Below, one piece after another: positions 12,704 through 24,838 of a DNA stretch of 64,000 nt (position 1 is the stretch's first letter; every line of letters starts with the position of its first letter). The notes below the pieces were generated by a model. It had not been told where the DNA came from and did no database searches. It saw only the letters and a program-made list of their open reading frames with translations. Both the position numbers and the translations under genes were made by a program. The DNA comes from Fasciolopsis buskii (Eukaryota; Platyhelminthes; Trematoda; Plagiorchiida; Fasciolidae): NCBI GenBank assembly GCA_008360955.1, contig LUCM01011224.1, forward strand, positions 44,600 through 108,599, written 5' to 3'.

Positions 12704-15700
12704 GTAAAGGTCTTCAGGGATTAGGTTATCCATTGGAATGCCCCTAAGTTCAGTATGTCTTTATTCTAGGCGATTAAACATAGATTTTGATAAAAAATCA
12801 ATAATAGCAATAAAAACCGCTAAAATAGTTGTCTGTTGCATGTGCCTTTGCACTGCCACGATTTAATTCTCCGATGATGTAATTGGCTAAATTGGCACAT
12901 AAGGGATTTACTGATTTGAAGAGTATTCCGATTTCGCCCTCAGAAATCAAAATAATTGTACAAGATGTTAGTCAAAACAATTTCAAACTTTGCCGTATAT
13001 TACACCAACAGTTCCCGTCAGCCTGGAACAGACGGGTAACACACAATCGTGGAAGACAAGCCGAAATAATTTGACCTGCGATGAACGGAAGTTTTACTAG
13101 AATAATGGGTACGAATTAGTTTTTGTCCACACCCGCTGAGAAGGTCGAAAGAAGTCAAAAAATCCTCGACGGATCGTGTTCAAGTTAACTCTCTCCGGCA
13201 GGTCCACTTGTCTGTGGTAGAACCCAAATAGCGCGAGGTGAAAAACTGTATCTCGTTACGGATCCATCAATGGTTAGTTGTTCCTTTCGTTTTCGAACTT
13301 TTTCTACGGGTGTTGAAGTAATTTTGTGTAAAATGTAAAGGCTGATTTACTTTATGATGTCACGAAAAAAAATTTGGATTTTTATTTCCCTAATCTTCAT
13401 GTGCTCAACAAATCAATAAGTAAATAAATAAATATTACCTTCACGGGGAGCAGATAGCATGACAAGTGAGATACCTTAGTAACTACACCGGCTGATGTTT
13501 CGATGCAAATTTGGTGGACAATAATTTTGTGGCAATTCTAGCGGCATGTTATAGCAGTTTTTTGGCCTGTGAAAATGTTGAGAACGCTTTACAATGGACA
13601 GAACGGAACGGGACAGTAAATGAACAGCTGGTGTTTTGGGGCAATAATGAATAATGTTTTCATGAGGATGTTCGGGTGAAGCAGTAAATATAAGGACTGT
13701 AAAACAGAGGTCGATGTTAGCATATGATGTGATATGAAATCGGACCTGTGAACGTAACCGATTAGATGGTTACGGTAGCACTATCTTCGATCCACTGACC
13801 ACGGTAAACCCTGTCTGATCCTGACAGGGTTTCTTGAGCGATGTTTACTTTCACTTTGTTGGCAAAACTCATTCTCTAATCAACCGCAGAAAGCAAACAG
13901 GAAATTCAGGGCCCAGGTACCATAGCACTATAGATTTAGAAATTAAAATCGTTCCTGTGTAAGTTTATTCGATTACACGAGAATATAGCCAATAGGTGGT
14001 TTATTAGAATCCACTATATTGTCAGCGTTTACAGCCCCGAACAGGTTAACTTCAGGCGTGTAAGCATAAAAAGCACCATTTGCTCTATATAAATATGCTA
14101 GTATAAAATGTTAGCATGAAGTGACATTGCTTTTCTTTGGCTGGAACCAACTACTACCGTTACTCGTCTTTCAGACCAACCGATCTCGGATATTCATTAC
14201 TCTATAGAAGTCTCATTGGATCTGATAATTTAAGTTGTTTGCATCTTAGGCTGTTGACTTTTGTAGAGTTCTGACTGCTGAAAAACCAAAACCCTGTGAA
14301 AAATGTTTGTAAAGTTACCCAGATTTTCGTGGGTTATTTTGTTCTGGTACGAAAGTCGTGTACGATAATGAAGCGTGAGTGCAATTCTTGGATCTCGTCG
14401 GAGTCAAGTATCATCTACGAATGGATCAAAAGTATCAAGCGATATTTCAAAAATTCTGAATATGATTGCAGCATGCGTTGTGCACAAAATGGATTGCTTT
14501 CCAGCGCAAAAGAGCTCGTGAGAAAACCGATATAGTTGAACCTCCAATGGGTTCTTCCAGGAAATTGAAGGCAATGAGTGGCTGAACACTGACTCTTCGT
14601 TTTCTTGATGAGTCTCCATTTACTCAGACATCTGCGTTACGTAACCAAAAAGTACAATTGTAAACTTCCATAATTGGAGCCATTCTAAAACGGTAATTTT
14701 AATTACTGTGTCGACTGTAACTTCGACCCGAGTAAAACCCCACATACACCAACAAACCCTTCCAATATTGACAGTAGAATGACTGCAAACTAAAACAGAG
14801 CTTTAGATCGAGGTATTAATCAATCTCAGGAAGGGCAGCAACATCAAGACTCTGATCGCTTTTTAGCGAGATTCTCGAAAACTAGATCCCGAAGACGAAT
14901 GGATTCGGATAAAAACCCAATGTTTCATTGACAATATAAAGTTAATGTAAAATGAAGTTATCCAAATTGAAAGTAGTTAGTTTAAAGTTAGACCATACGT
15001 ACATGTAGTTGCTGTATGACGACATGTTATAAAGAGATCAGAAGAGAACAGAATGAAGATCATGATGGCCAGTGCTTTCTAATGAATGCCAGTAAGATTG
15101 AAACACTAAAGGAAGTGGCATAATAGGGGAAGACTACCATGCGTAATTGGCTGAAGAGCTCAACTACTGATGGTCTCGCCTAGTATGACCTAGTGACAGC
15201 CTTAGTCATGACCATGTGATAGGGAAACTTCCTAGCGGAGTAGGCAATCGCAACGACAAGAAGGAACAGGAGACATAAGTTCTGTGTGCAGTTTATCGTA
15301 CACACACGACATCTATTTCACCAGCCACCTCGGCTGTCCATCGTGGTGCGGTATTTATTAGTGGGGTGTAAATCGTTCGATTTATAAACAGAAGTAGGGG
15401 GTTTGTTTTATCACAGTGGTGTAAACTCTAAGGCAGTAAATTGTTTTAAGAGACTCGTAACTCAAAATCAGCTGGCAAATGGTTACCCAAATCATGATAC
15501 CATCGAATGAGGTCACGATGAACAGTAGCTGGGTTCAGAATATCTTTTCTATTTTCTGGATCTGTCAGCAAGAACATTCTGAAATAGAACAGTTCAACAG
15601 ATAAATAGGTAGCAAAAATAACTGTACGATAGGACAGTGCACTGTCAACGAGGGCAACTAGGAAAGTATTGCCAGATATTTGTGAAAAACGGTGAGTTTT

Positions 15701-16319
15701 AACTAATAATTTCACTAGTAATGAATGCTAAACAAGCAAATAGGAAATTATCCCAAACGATCTTCGGTTCACTTGAACGCTTCACTCAGGTAGCTTGGCA
15801 AACATTCACAGAAATACCTCTTCCGAGTTCGGAGCAGATGAGCAATTAGTACCCGCAGACCTGGAAAAGAATCCTGTTTGATCAACAGCCACAAAACTGC
15901 CAAGGATAGACCACGGCACATTGCTTACGAGAATTTGCTGTTTTCATTATTTAGTACCAAGCAGTAAGAGCGTGAAATTGGAAATCGGGGGTGATTCATC
16001 TTCCAGGAAAAACTCATGGAGCATCGATTTTTTGGTACACTCCTTAAGTCATTCGGATTTTTAAACGTTTAATTTTTTTTCGAAAAGACTGATGAAATGT
16101 GTTACCTTTACCAATCGTTTTAGCAGTACAGTTTGAAAGTCAGAACAAAGCACGCGTTCGCTCATTCGTATATCAGATCTGAGAAACGGACACCCGATAG
16201 ATAAGTCATATATATATTTGCACAGATCTGAATAAAGACAGTACGCCCTCGGGATCATGGAAAAGGATGAGAACAGTAGACGAAAAAGGAGAAAGAAAAG
16301 CACCTTCTGTAGAGCTCAG
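12704..16319. other. No supported gene
   Basis: AT-rich DNA with an inverted repeat at 13806-13832 and an AAT-rich low-complexity patch near 13415-13432. A moderately protein-like frame at 12883-13074 has no ATG context or matching phase to the exons before it. Confidence 0.35.
13806..13832. repeat. Perfect 10-bp inverted repeat
   Basis: Arms AAACCCTGTC and GACAGGGTTT flank a 7-nt spacer in a non-coding stretch. It could be a hairpin, the remnant of a terminal inverted repeat, or chance. Confidence 0.55.
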
Positions 16320-16880
16320 ATCACAAACTAGTTCTTTAATTCCCTATCTGCACAACACTGGCCATCCATCGGGATTCATGAATCTCCTGCGGGATTGTTG
16401 CCCAAACCGAAGTAGAGGGTCGACTTAGGGTACCCTGCGTCAAGCCATTGATCAAATGGCATAACACAGAAGGCAACAAGACAATGTGAAGGTCACTTGA
16501 CCCATTGGTTGTTCAATTCATACCACCTTCGGATGGGAATAGATATCCCAAGAACCCAGTACACTCCATCATCAGGGATGCCAGTGAGCCCACAGCCATG
16601 TGTTTCGTACGCCGGCTGTGGCTGGTTTGGATTCAGGGTTTAGACAACTCTCCTCGACAGTCTATTAATGATCATTTAACCCAGTGAATGACGCAAGGCG
16701 TCCGCAAACTTCTTGAAACTTTAGTAGGAACACCTTGGACTCCGTCAGCAGGGGCTTTTGGAGACGCCGGCAACTTAGGAGCACTTCGAGAAGCGTTCAA
16801 GTCGAGTAGCCTTCTAAGAGTCTCAAACACCCACTCCTGACCTTGAGGAGGCATTTTGGATCCGCCGACATATTTTGTAA
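16320..16880. other. GC-richer stretch with repeat-like character
   Basis: The base composition rises compared with the flanks. Short frames open on both strands (minus 16854-16672 is Ala/Pro/Arg-rich). Neither shows splice borders or a recognisable domain. A decayed retroelement is the simplest reading, but I cannot name a class. Confidence 0.25.
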
Positions 16881-17027
16881 AGTGGAAGTTTTAAAGGAGA
16901 GGGGAGACCTGGAAAATGGAAACTCCATGAAATTGAATGTCATTGAAATTTCTTAAGAGAGATAATTCCAACTAACTGAGAGTGTATTTCATTTGCCTGG
17001 CTGTCGCCTCAAATTTGTTCGCGGTAA

Positions 17028-17664
17028 TCATATTTCACTGTAGATATACACTAAGCAACGATTCTTCGTTTCAAATTTGTCCCTGAGACTGATTGGTGTT
17101 TCCTGCGGGTATGTGGACAACTGTCGTATGTGGGAAGTTTCAGCATATAATACAGAGAATTGTGGTGCAAAAAGATCGAAAATACGCCCAATGGCTCCCG
17201 ACAAAGCTCTGAACACGAATTTTTTTCCGTATATCGCTTCTGGCATTTACCTAAATGGCACTGAGCAAAACGGATGTTGGGTATGTGCTTCGTTGCACCC
17301 CATTATTCTTCGTGCGTTCTTGTGGTATGTGGTGCATTTGGCGCTTGGTGAGGCGCTTGTCCAAATGAATGGTTAAACATCCGCTGCTTCTCTTTACAAG
17401 GGCGCGGTAACAGTGACCAGTAACACATTTCAATCGCCTCCGATTGGCAGCAGGCACCAAACCGATCGGGACACGGTCCACAGACAAAGTCACAGCAATC
17501 TTGATGATTAGCACCAAAGGAATACACAGAAGACTTTTGCATGACTTCTGAATCCACAACAGTACGAAAGTAAAAGCCAAAACTGCTGGTAGCGCCACCT
17601 TCGCTGGTGGATTGATCCGCAAGTTTAGCGCGATAATCCTGGAAGAATGCTTAGTCTCAACCAA
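17028..17664. other. Overlapping open frames on both strands, unresolved
   Basis: Minus 17246-17028 (72 codons from ATG) and minus 17664-17251 (137 codons), plus 17077-17376 on the + strand, are all open and fairly protein-like. A second minus frame (17557-17303) is Cys-rich. Mutual shadowing means at most one can be real. No domain or splice structure decides between them, and a degraded mobile element is also possible. Confidence 0.2.
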
Positions 17665-18799
17665 ACAGATTTCAAGTTCATTTTGTTTTCATAATTCTAT
17701 CCTTTTTTATCTGCACAGTTTGATTCATGAATGCATCTACACGTATTCATCACACCGTATTACCAGAGACGCTTTTCACTGTGAAAAACACTGGTTTTAT
17801 ATTTCACCTATGATACCCAATATTGCTTGCCTGAAAGGGTGAAGCTATAAGCGCATCGGAAGATTCTTTGTACTAAAAGCTTTTTAATGAAACAAAATGT
17901 TGAAAAGCTGATCCAGTGAACAGTTGCTTGGAGACTAGTTTGCTGCTTACCGCAACCCACTGTGCTACCGTTGAGAACACACTTGAGGGATACTTGAAAC
18001 ACGTATTTAACCGAAAGAGACATCATATACTTCACCACCGAAAACTAAATGCCTAAAAGCGATCTGTTTGCATTAAAATATCTTTATCAGTTACTGAAAA
18101 TATTAAATCAAACAAAATCCCGAAAGTCATGAAAACTACATTGGATGCCTGGCCCAAGCTGCTTGTTTCCACTGGCTATATGCGAATGTTTCACTTAAAA
18201 CCCTGATAGAGGAGAAAAGTTCTGTTTTCATGGTGACCCGCTAACAAAATATCGGGTGACGAATGAGTTAACATTTCCTACGGGAGATACTTGTGCTTGC
18301 TTGGCTGAGGATTTGTCAAATTGATCTGGGCTCCAATGACTCACTAAATGCTTATGCATATGAACCGATTAGTCCCAACCTGACTAAACAGTGTACATCT
18401 CTCTTGTTAGGCGATTAGTCGATCAGTATTCATATTCTGATATTGCGTAGAAAACTTCATTAGGTCTTTTTTGTTTTGCTAGTGTATTTTCGAAGACTAC
18501 TGCCTGGAAGTTTAGCCAGGATATTTTTGGATACACTCCAAGAATCCTGTAATCGTTTTGGCTTAAACCTGTTTTCAGCTGATGAAATACGACCTAGTCA
18601 AAATCAAATACAAAAAATTGCGTATTGCACTTTATATCCAATCTTCTGTTCAGAAAAGAGATAGGATGTTTTAGACGTGTTAGCTGCAAAATTTTCTGGT
18701 ATCTTGCGCACACGTGCACGTAAATAAGCAATCCAATCACTTGTGACTCACTACTGTAAGCATTTCTTTCTTCCTCCCCTTTTATTGAAACTTCGGTGC

Positions 18800-19335
18800 A
18801 TATCACTTCCAGGTAGGGGACCGCGGTCTGTTAAAGACTGCCGAACCAATAATCTATGGTAGGATTCAGACCCTTCACCTTCAAGAGGGAAGGTCTTGTC
18901 TTTAATGTCTGATTAGCTTCCCCGGCATACAACAAACCGGTTTGAGGATTACTGACCCTATGACTCACCTGTCTATGGTCAGCTGGGAAATCGGTTAATT
19001 TTGATCAGAGGTGGGCTATACGAAACAAAGCGCACGGGAATGGAATGAAAATAGTGTGGGGCCAGCCGGGTAGCACCAGAGCACTGTTAAATCCAACTTT
19101 TGCTTAAGTGACATTTAGACGTACAAAGAATAATCCCCAAACGGGTGAACACCCTCTGTGGCTAGGAACGAGAAGCAAACCATCATAACACCCAGATGCC
19201 TCCGAACTTGATTCCTGTTGCTTCCGACCACATTCCAACTCAGCGACCGTTGCCCAACTCCTAGTTTCCTCATTCCTGACACGCCATCATCTCATATGGA
19301 ATCTGCAACCCAATTGAATAATAATAATTTTAGGG
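18800..19335 (+). mobile_element. Possible non-LTR retroelement 3' fragment
   Basis: This is a GC-richer, non-coding block that ends in an AATAATAATAATTTT tail at about 19317-19331, the kind of simple-repeat 3' end left by RTE or CR1-type LINEs. No reverse transcriptase frame survives, and target-site duplications were not found. Confidence 0.25.
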
Positions 19336-19498
19336 ACGATCAGTAGCATGTTCAAAACGGAATACGAAAAAGAACGAAAAAATGAGCATAATTTTGATTA
19401 GCTAAACGCGTTGGATTTATTCCATCATGATGGAGGCTTGTTTAAATTGTGAGACAGCAGCAACCAACCCCAGCATATTGCTGTCCTAGAAAGGCTAA

Positions 19499-19798
19499 AC
19501 GTCCACTGGTGATATCAAACAGCTACTGGCTTTGTTTTTGCGGTTGGAAAATTCACAGGGTACTCAGAATAATGACAAAATTTACCAACCACCTCGACCT
19601 GCTTTATGGACTGATCAGCCTAAACGCGGTTCAGTGGACTCCCAAAATTTCCACCACCGTTCTTCTTCCAAAGGCAATAAAAAGCAGGAAAAATTGCTAT
19701 GCAACTATTTTTTACATGTTATGGAAAATTATTTTTTTCGGGTGTCTATTGTGCTTCAAATAGATATTCGATATTCGGAGTGCATAAACTGGAGTTGA
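19499..19798 (+). CDS. Protein-like open segment, unknown
   Basis: Open from 19499 to TGA at 19796-19798. The first part is a Leu-rich helix (about 19514-19549). A hydrophilic stretch with Gln, Asn, Pro, His and Lys runs to about 19690, and a hydrophobic end follows. The middle composition is unlike random AT-rich DNA. A possible acceptor (AAACAG) lies at 19515-19520. A second frame is also open across the region, which weakens the call. Confidence 0.25.
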   Translation, partial: TSTGDIKQLLALFLRLENSQGTQNNDKIYQPPRPALWTDQPKRGSVDSQNFHHRSSSKGNKKQEKLLCNYFLHVMENYFFRVSIVLQIDIRYSECINWS

Positions 19799-21060
19799 AT
19801 AACTTCTGTCCTCTCAGTCACGAAGTTTTCGGTATTTGTCGGTCTAATTTTTTTAAAAAGATTAACCTATTTAACAACACTTGGTTACGAACGGGTCAGA
19901 AATTGCACTGTGTTGGGCTCTTCCGTCTTGGAAAATGATTCGTTTTGTGACTTCGTTAATGAAAAAGATGGAAGCTAATAGGTTCTGAAGTCAAACAAAT
20001 TTACATAATTCTTTCACTTTCCCAAATTGCATCAGTCTTCCACGCTCAACGGTTTTCAACCGGACAATAACTTACTGGTACAATATTACCCTGCCGGTGG
20101 TGGAGGCATATCTATGAACAACTTACGAATTGAAACGATTTCAAGAGCTTCTCTCGGGGATTCTTTTCCAAGTGGGTTCAATTTAGTTTGGTAAAATGAC
20201 CGATAATTATCACTTTTGCAAACGTTTTCGCCTACTGGGTGAGAATAAGTTACCGAATAAAAAATTGACTTTCGCACTTGAGTTTTTCTACCCCATGAGG
20301 ATTGTCCTTGACAGATTGTTACTAATTGCAAGTTACCAGTTTGGCTGAAAATGTATAATAATCAGCGTTGAATTACAGGGATTGGTTTGAAATCTCTTCC
20401 GGTTCTTATCGACTATGAAAGATGAAGCTTGGCGCCATTTGCACTGCATATCACCTAGAACCTGGATAAAGCAAACTAATGAGGACATTCCGTGGCCAAG
20501 CGATTATCTTCATGAGATTTGAATGTGTGACTATTTTTGAGGCACCAAATTTATCTAGTAGCGGAGCTCAACTGTCGCACCGATTTATTAACTAGGCTTG
20601 CAAACTTTAAAGCCTATTCAGTGAGACCTTTTAAAAATAGGGTCACAGGCATGAGAATCCACAAACCTAACGGAATCTGTCAGTACCTGGCATTTTGCAA
20701 CTGAGACATTGTTTACAACGCAGTGGTTTCTATGGCAGAAAACAAAAGTATTACGGTCTGCAGTTGTTGCGTTCAGATCTTTTGTCTGTTATAGGATATC
20801 CTGCTTTGATTCACAGTTCCTTTCCGCGCTTTTACTCGTAGGTTTTTCGTTTTCAGGTCTGTAATGAGTTAGTTTCTTTGTGCTCTTGGCGCTCTCGGTA
20901 CCGTGCTGTCTTACTATCGAAGTCCATCCTAGTCTTCTACTCACCCGTAATTAGACAACGATCCACGCGAGTGGGTGATCTATTGTTTTGACAAGCACAG
21001 TCTGCTTCATGCACACATGCACACAGAAGACTGCGGTGAAATTACAAAACCTTTACCTTT

Positions 21061-21206
21061 TTATTACTAAAATAACAGTGTACATCTAGTTCAGGAGGGA
21101 GGCCCGGCCATCAGAGAGCTGCCAAGTGGGGAATTGACTGGTGGTGGAAGGACACGGACAAATGACTTCCACATCCAAACGCCACGAATTTAGCAGCTGA
21201 ACCTTT
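21061..21206 (-). mobile_element. Diverged second copy of the tRNA-derived SINE
   Basis: It aligns with 2728-2875 in the same orientation. It shares the AACAGTGTACATC tail, the GGAGGGAGGCCCGGCC region, the GAGAGCTGCCAA block and the GGTGGTGGAAGGA and CACGAATTT parts of the tRNA region. The B box and acceptor stem are eroded, so it is older than the first copy. Confidence 0.65.
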
Positions 21207-24200
21207 GTCGACCGTGGGCTTGATCACGGCTTTGTTGTGTCACCACTACAGCCATAAGTTTATCCCGACGGAATCTTCCGATTTCGAGAGACATCACCAT
21301 TCTGTCAGCCTCAGTGCATTTTGTAGGCTACCCATTCCTATTCACTATCGACCTCATAGAAGGCTTCGTTTATAAACAGCAGCATTGAGCGGAACTAATT
21401 GCTTAGTGGTAAGTTGGATGAATTACCAGAAATCGTATTCAAGCAATAAGAGAATCGATTTGCCGTCACAAATAATCTTAAATTTTCAGTGTTTTTCTCA
21501 AAATTATTAATCAAGCGCTTATCAGGAATTCGTTTTGCTGTCATCCTACTTAAGAATCTGTGGATTACCTGCTGGAATGTACGACACTCTATAACGTGCA
21601 CTTCTATTGCTGGACCTGACCATGATGATGAAGTTATCTCGGTCAGGCGTTCGATTTCAGCACAGTTTCATGGGTATTGTAAACGCGTGATGTGTTTCAA
21701 CTTGGCTCACGGCTATTCCAAGCAGAACTGTTTTGCTTACAAGCTCTTCTTCAACGAATCAAACTAAGCAGTGTTTCGGTCTCGTTTGGAAACAGTGGCA
21801 ATGCATATAAAAAATAATCTTACGCTATGGGTTTCAATGAATTCAGAGTAAAGGGCAAACAAATAAATATGCGAACATTCTCGATGCCTAAACTTTTTCA
21901 TTATGCTCCCAATTTTGCATAGGTTCATGCCACTTATTGTTTTTCAATGGAACCTTTTTTCATGATAAAACTCTCCCAGAAATTGTGTGCACGTAATTAT
22001 TGTAATACTGTGAACTTGGAATGCTTTCATCCCAACTATTGTGAGTAGTTAAGCGTACACGCAATCAACGTAAAACTAAAAGAGCGCAGGAGCAGAATAC
22101 TGGTTAAATCAACACGTTGGAGAGAAATCCATTATTGTGCGTGGTATTTTCAACATCCAAGACCAGTGATTGGTAGGCGCCATAACATATAAGGTCGACA
22201 AGAGCACTGACGCCAAGATTCAGCATGGATGATTCGTCGATTAATGCTCAACGGCCACAAATACCGTACCGCACAATCTAGGTGGTGTCTACGGTCGGTT
22301 GAATAGGGTAGAGTACTCACAAATTTCCACAGATGCATTCGGCATTAAACATAGAAACAAACGGAATGTTTAAATGCGATCACGTTATGAAGTGTCATAT
22401 TTGGCTTATGGCTAATGCGCCCGCAAAAAATGTCATTGAAAAGCGCAATTTTTCAGACCGCTGAAGCAGTTACGAATTGACACCACAAATCGCGCCGTGT
22501 ATACAGTATTACCTTAGGCGAATTAGGTCTTAATTTTGCTGTTCTCGTGATTCCAGCAGGAAACTGGAATTATACACTCTCCTCTGCCCACTCAGCCTGT
22601 GATTAGTGTCCACTGAATTAGGCATAGATTACGTCCCATCTCTTGTTTCTGATCTGCTCGTGATTGTTTTGTCCTGATCAAACTTTACACGCAAATCGAA
22701 GCGAAAAATTAAAAATCACGCAAAACAGTTGAATTCTGCTGGCAATTGTTTTATTTCACTGAGCTAATTATTAAAAAATTTACGTGAGACTTTTTCAGGA
22801 TTGCTTGAGATGAAGATGAGATTACTTGAAGGAGGCACCAACATTTTTCTAATTATATGTCATATGGAATTCCTCATTACGTTGAGGGTCATTTCAGAAG
22901 CCAAGTGAAATGAATAGCTTGACAATATCTATTGAAAGGTAAATCGAAAATTTGACCCCGATAGTTAGAATTAAACCAGCAAACGTTTCCCTGCATAGGG
23001 TTGATTCTGTTAACAAGATATTGCCAGCAGGTATCAGACATTGCGCAGCCCTTAATATAGCTACGCATAATAATGAAATAACAGACAATGCCTGAAACCA
23101 GGCAAGTTGCTTCGTCACATTTAAATAAGCATTATATAACACTAGATGTGCATTCACCTGAGTCGCATTCGACGGCCGTCTTCATGAAGGCTCTGTAGCG
23201 GTAGTATCTATTTAGTTTGTGGAAGGTCGCAGAATCGATATCCACCTGCAGCTAGGACTGTAGGGCGCCGGTTATATGTGAATACAATGTCATACGCATG
23301 CGCGCGGCACCTGGCTGATGATGTTACTTGAAGACTTCCCTATATTTTGTTGCATGGAATATTGTCATACATTTTCAGTACAATCTGTTCTAATGCCCAC
23401 GATCAAGGGGACAACATAAATATATTAAAGAATGGACAGTCATAAAGCGTGACCAAGTCGGACCATTTTGTGCTCGCTGTAATGATTTTCAAGAATAAAA
23501 CTAAGAAACTGTCCATTTCTTTCGCGTTCCTTATGCATTGCTTTCGAAGCAGATTTGGGACATATCCCTTACGGATAAAGAATGAATAAAACCACGCACA
23601 ATGTCAAATCGGATTAAATAAATGTTTCACCAGAAAACATTCCTCCAAATTTTTCTGGCTTACAAAACTGCGCATTTAACTTTGATGGTAAATGGAATTT
23701 TCTTCACGAACTCTGAATGGTGTTATAAACTGTACATATTGTCACACTTTGTCAACCAGTAACTTTGGATTGTGATAAATTCGTTGTTTCTTTGAAATTA
23801 TGTGCCAATCGGGGAGAATCGGTAAGACTTTGGTATAACACTGGAGGTGGTACGTACAGCACCGGGGGTAAACAACCTATACGGTTTTGACTATTTGATC
23901 CAAAAAAAATGAATGGCTGCCTTAGTTTGTTGATTTTATCATGACAAATTATAAACAAAGAGAATCAGTCAAAGCAAATGTCATGGCTGGAAAAGGAAAA
24001 CAAAAGTATCTGGAACGTTAAATAGGAATTTATTTACTGAGTTTATTAGATTCTAGATGAATTCGTGCTTGCCAATTTGATTTTAGAAAGGGTAAATTTC
24101 GGGGGTCAACTCGGAGGTTCTCGAGGTGGTAGATTGCCAGGAACGTCATATCTATATTTTCGTTCACATAAACATATGCATAGTGATGCCAGCCAGTGTT

Positions 24201-24484
24201 TGTTTTGCATTTTAATAACAAATTATAATGAATCCAGCAAGTCAAATCATCATAATTTTTACGGGAATAACTAAAATATGTTCCACTTTTTATCCGGGTG
24301 CAGTTTGAATCAGTTATATACACTCTACTAAGGTTTCGACTACTTATCGACCGTATTGAGGCCCATTAAATTGGATTTCTCGTTTGTTGCCACGGGATTA
24401 TGCATTAGACTGGCTGTTCTCGGAATGGAGGATGAGTTGTTCGATTCACATCCGGTAAGAAGAGGGTCTTCAAGTTTCTGGTAA
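21207..24484. other. No supported gene
   Basis: Short overlapping frames only. I see no repeats or exon pairs here. Confidence 0.35.
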
Positions 24485-24838
24485 ATGCCACTGATTGCAT
24501 GCCCTGAATATGAGACAGATTCACCCTGGTCCTACGTTTGTATGCCCACAAAATGTGGACATGGCAGAGATATCTATTCCGTAATTCAGTTCAATGAATT
24601 CTTACTCAAGGAAATCACCGTTGGAGGTAAGTCATTTGCGAAAGTCTTCAACCATTGCACAATGAATTTGCCATATCACGAAGATTTTATCAAGGAATAA
24701 GTTAGCTATTGCATTTTCCACTCAGGAGTGAATATTCATCGTCTTGCTAGCTCACATGGTAGGCAGCCAACAAAAACATCAATCTTGTTGCAATCCTCAA
24801 AGTTGCGGGTGCACTCAATCCGCCAATTCGAAGCGTGA
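24485..24838 (+). CDS. Candidate two-exon C-terminus (24485-24626, 24726-24838), unknown protein
   Basis: The first segment is open from an ATG for 47 codons plus one base to a GTAAGT donor. It includes a CMPTKCGHGRD stretch. After a 99-nt intron, a strong acceptor (TTTTCCACTCAG) leads into two bases and 36 hydrophilic codons ending in TGA at 24836-24838. The junction reads Gly in phase. The second exon is Ser/Arg/Gln-rich. The ATG may not be the real start, because a TAA lies just before it and there is no clear promoter, so upstream exons are possible. No family is recognised. Confidence 0.4.

Noticed and set aside
20500..20540. GTGGCCAAGCG A-box-like motif on + strand, possible third SINE copy
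   Set aside because: Beyond the 11-base match the similarity to the SINE is weak, and the tail is absent.
24430..24460. B-box-like TGTTCGATTCA, possible tRNA gene
   Set aside because: No matching A box, acceptor stem or cloverleaf could be drawn.
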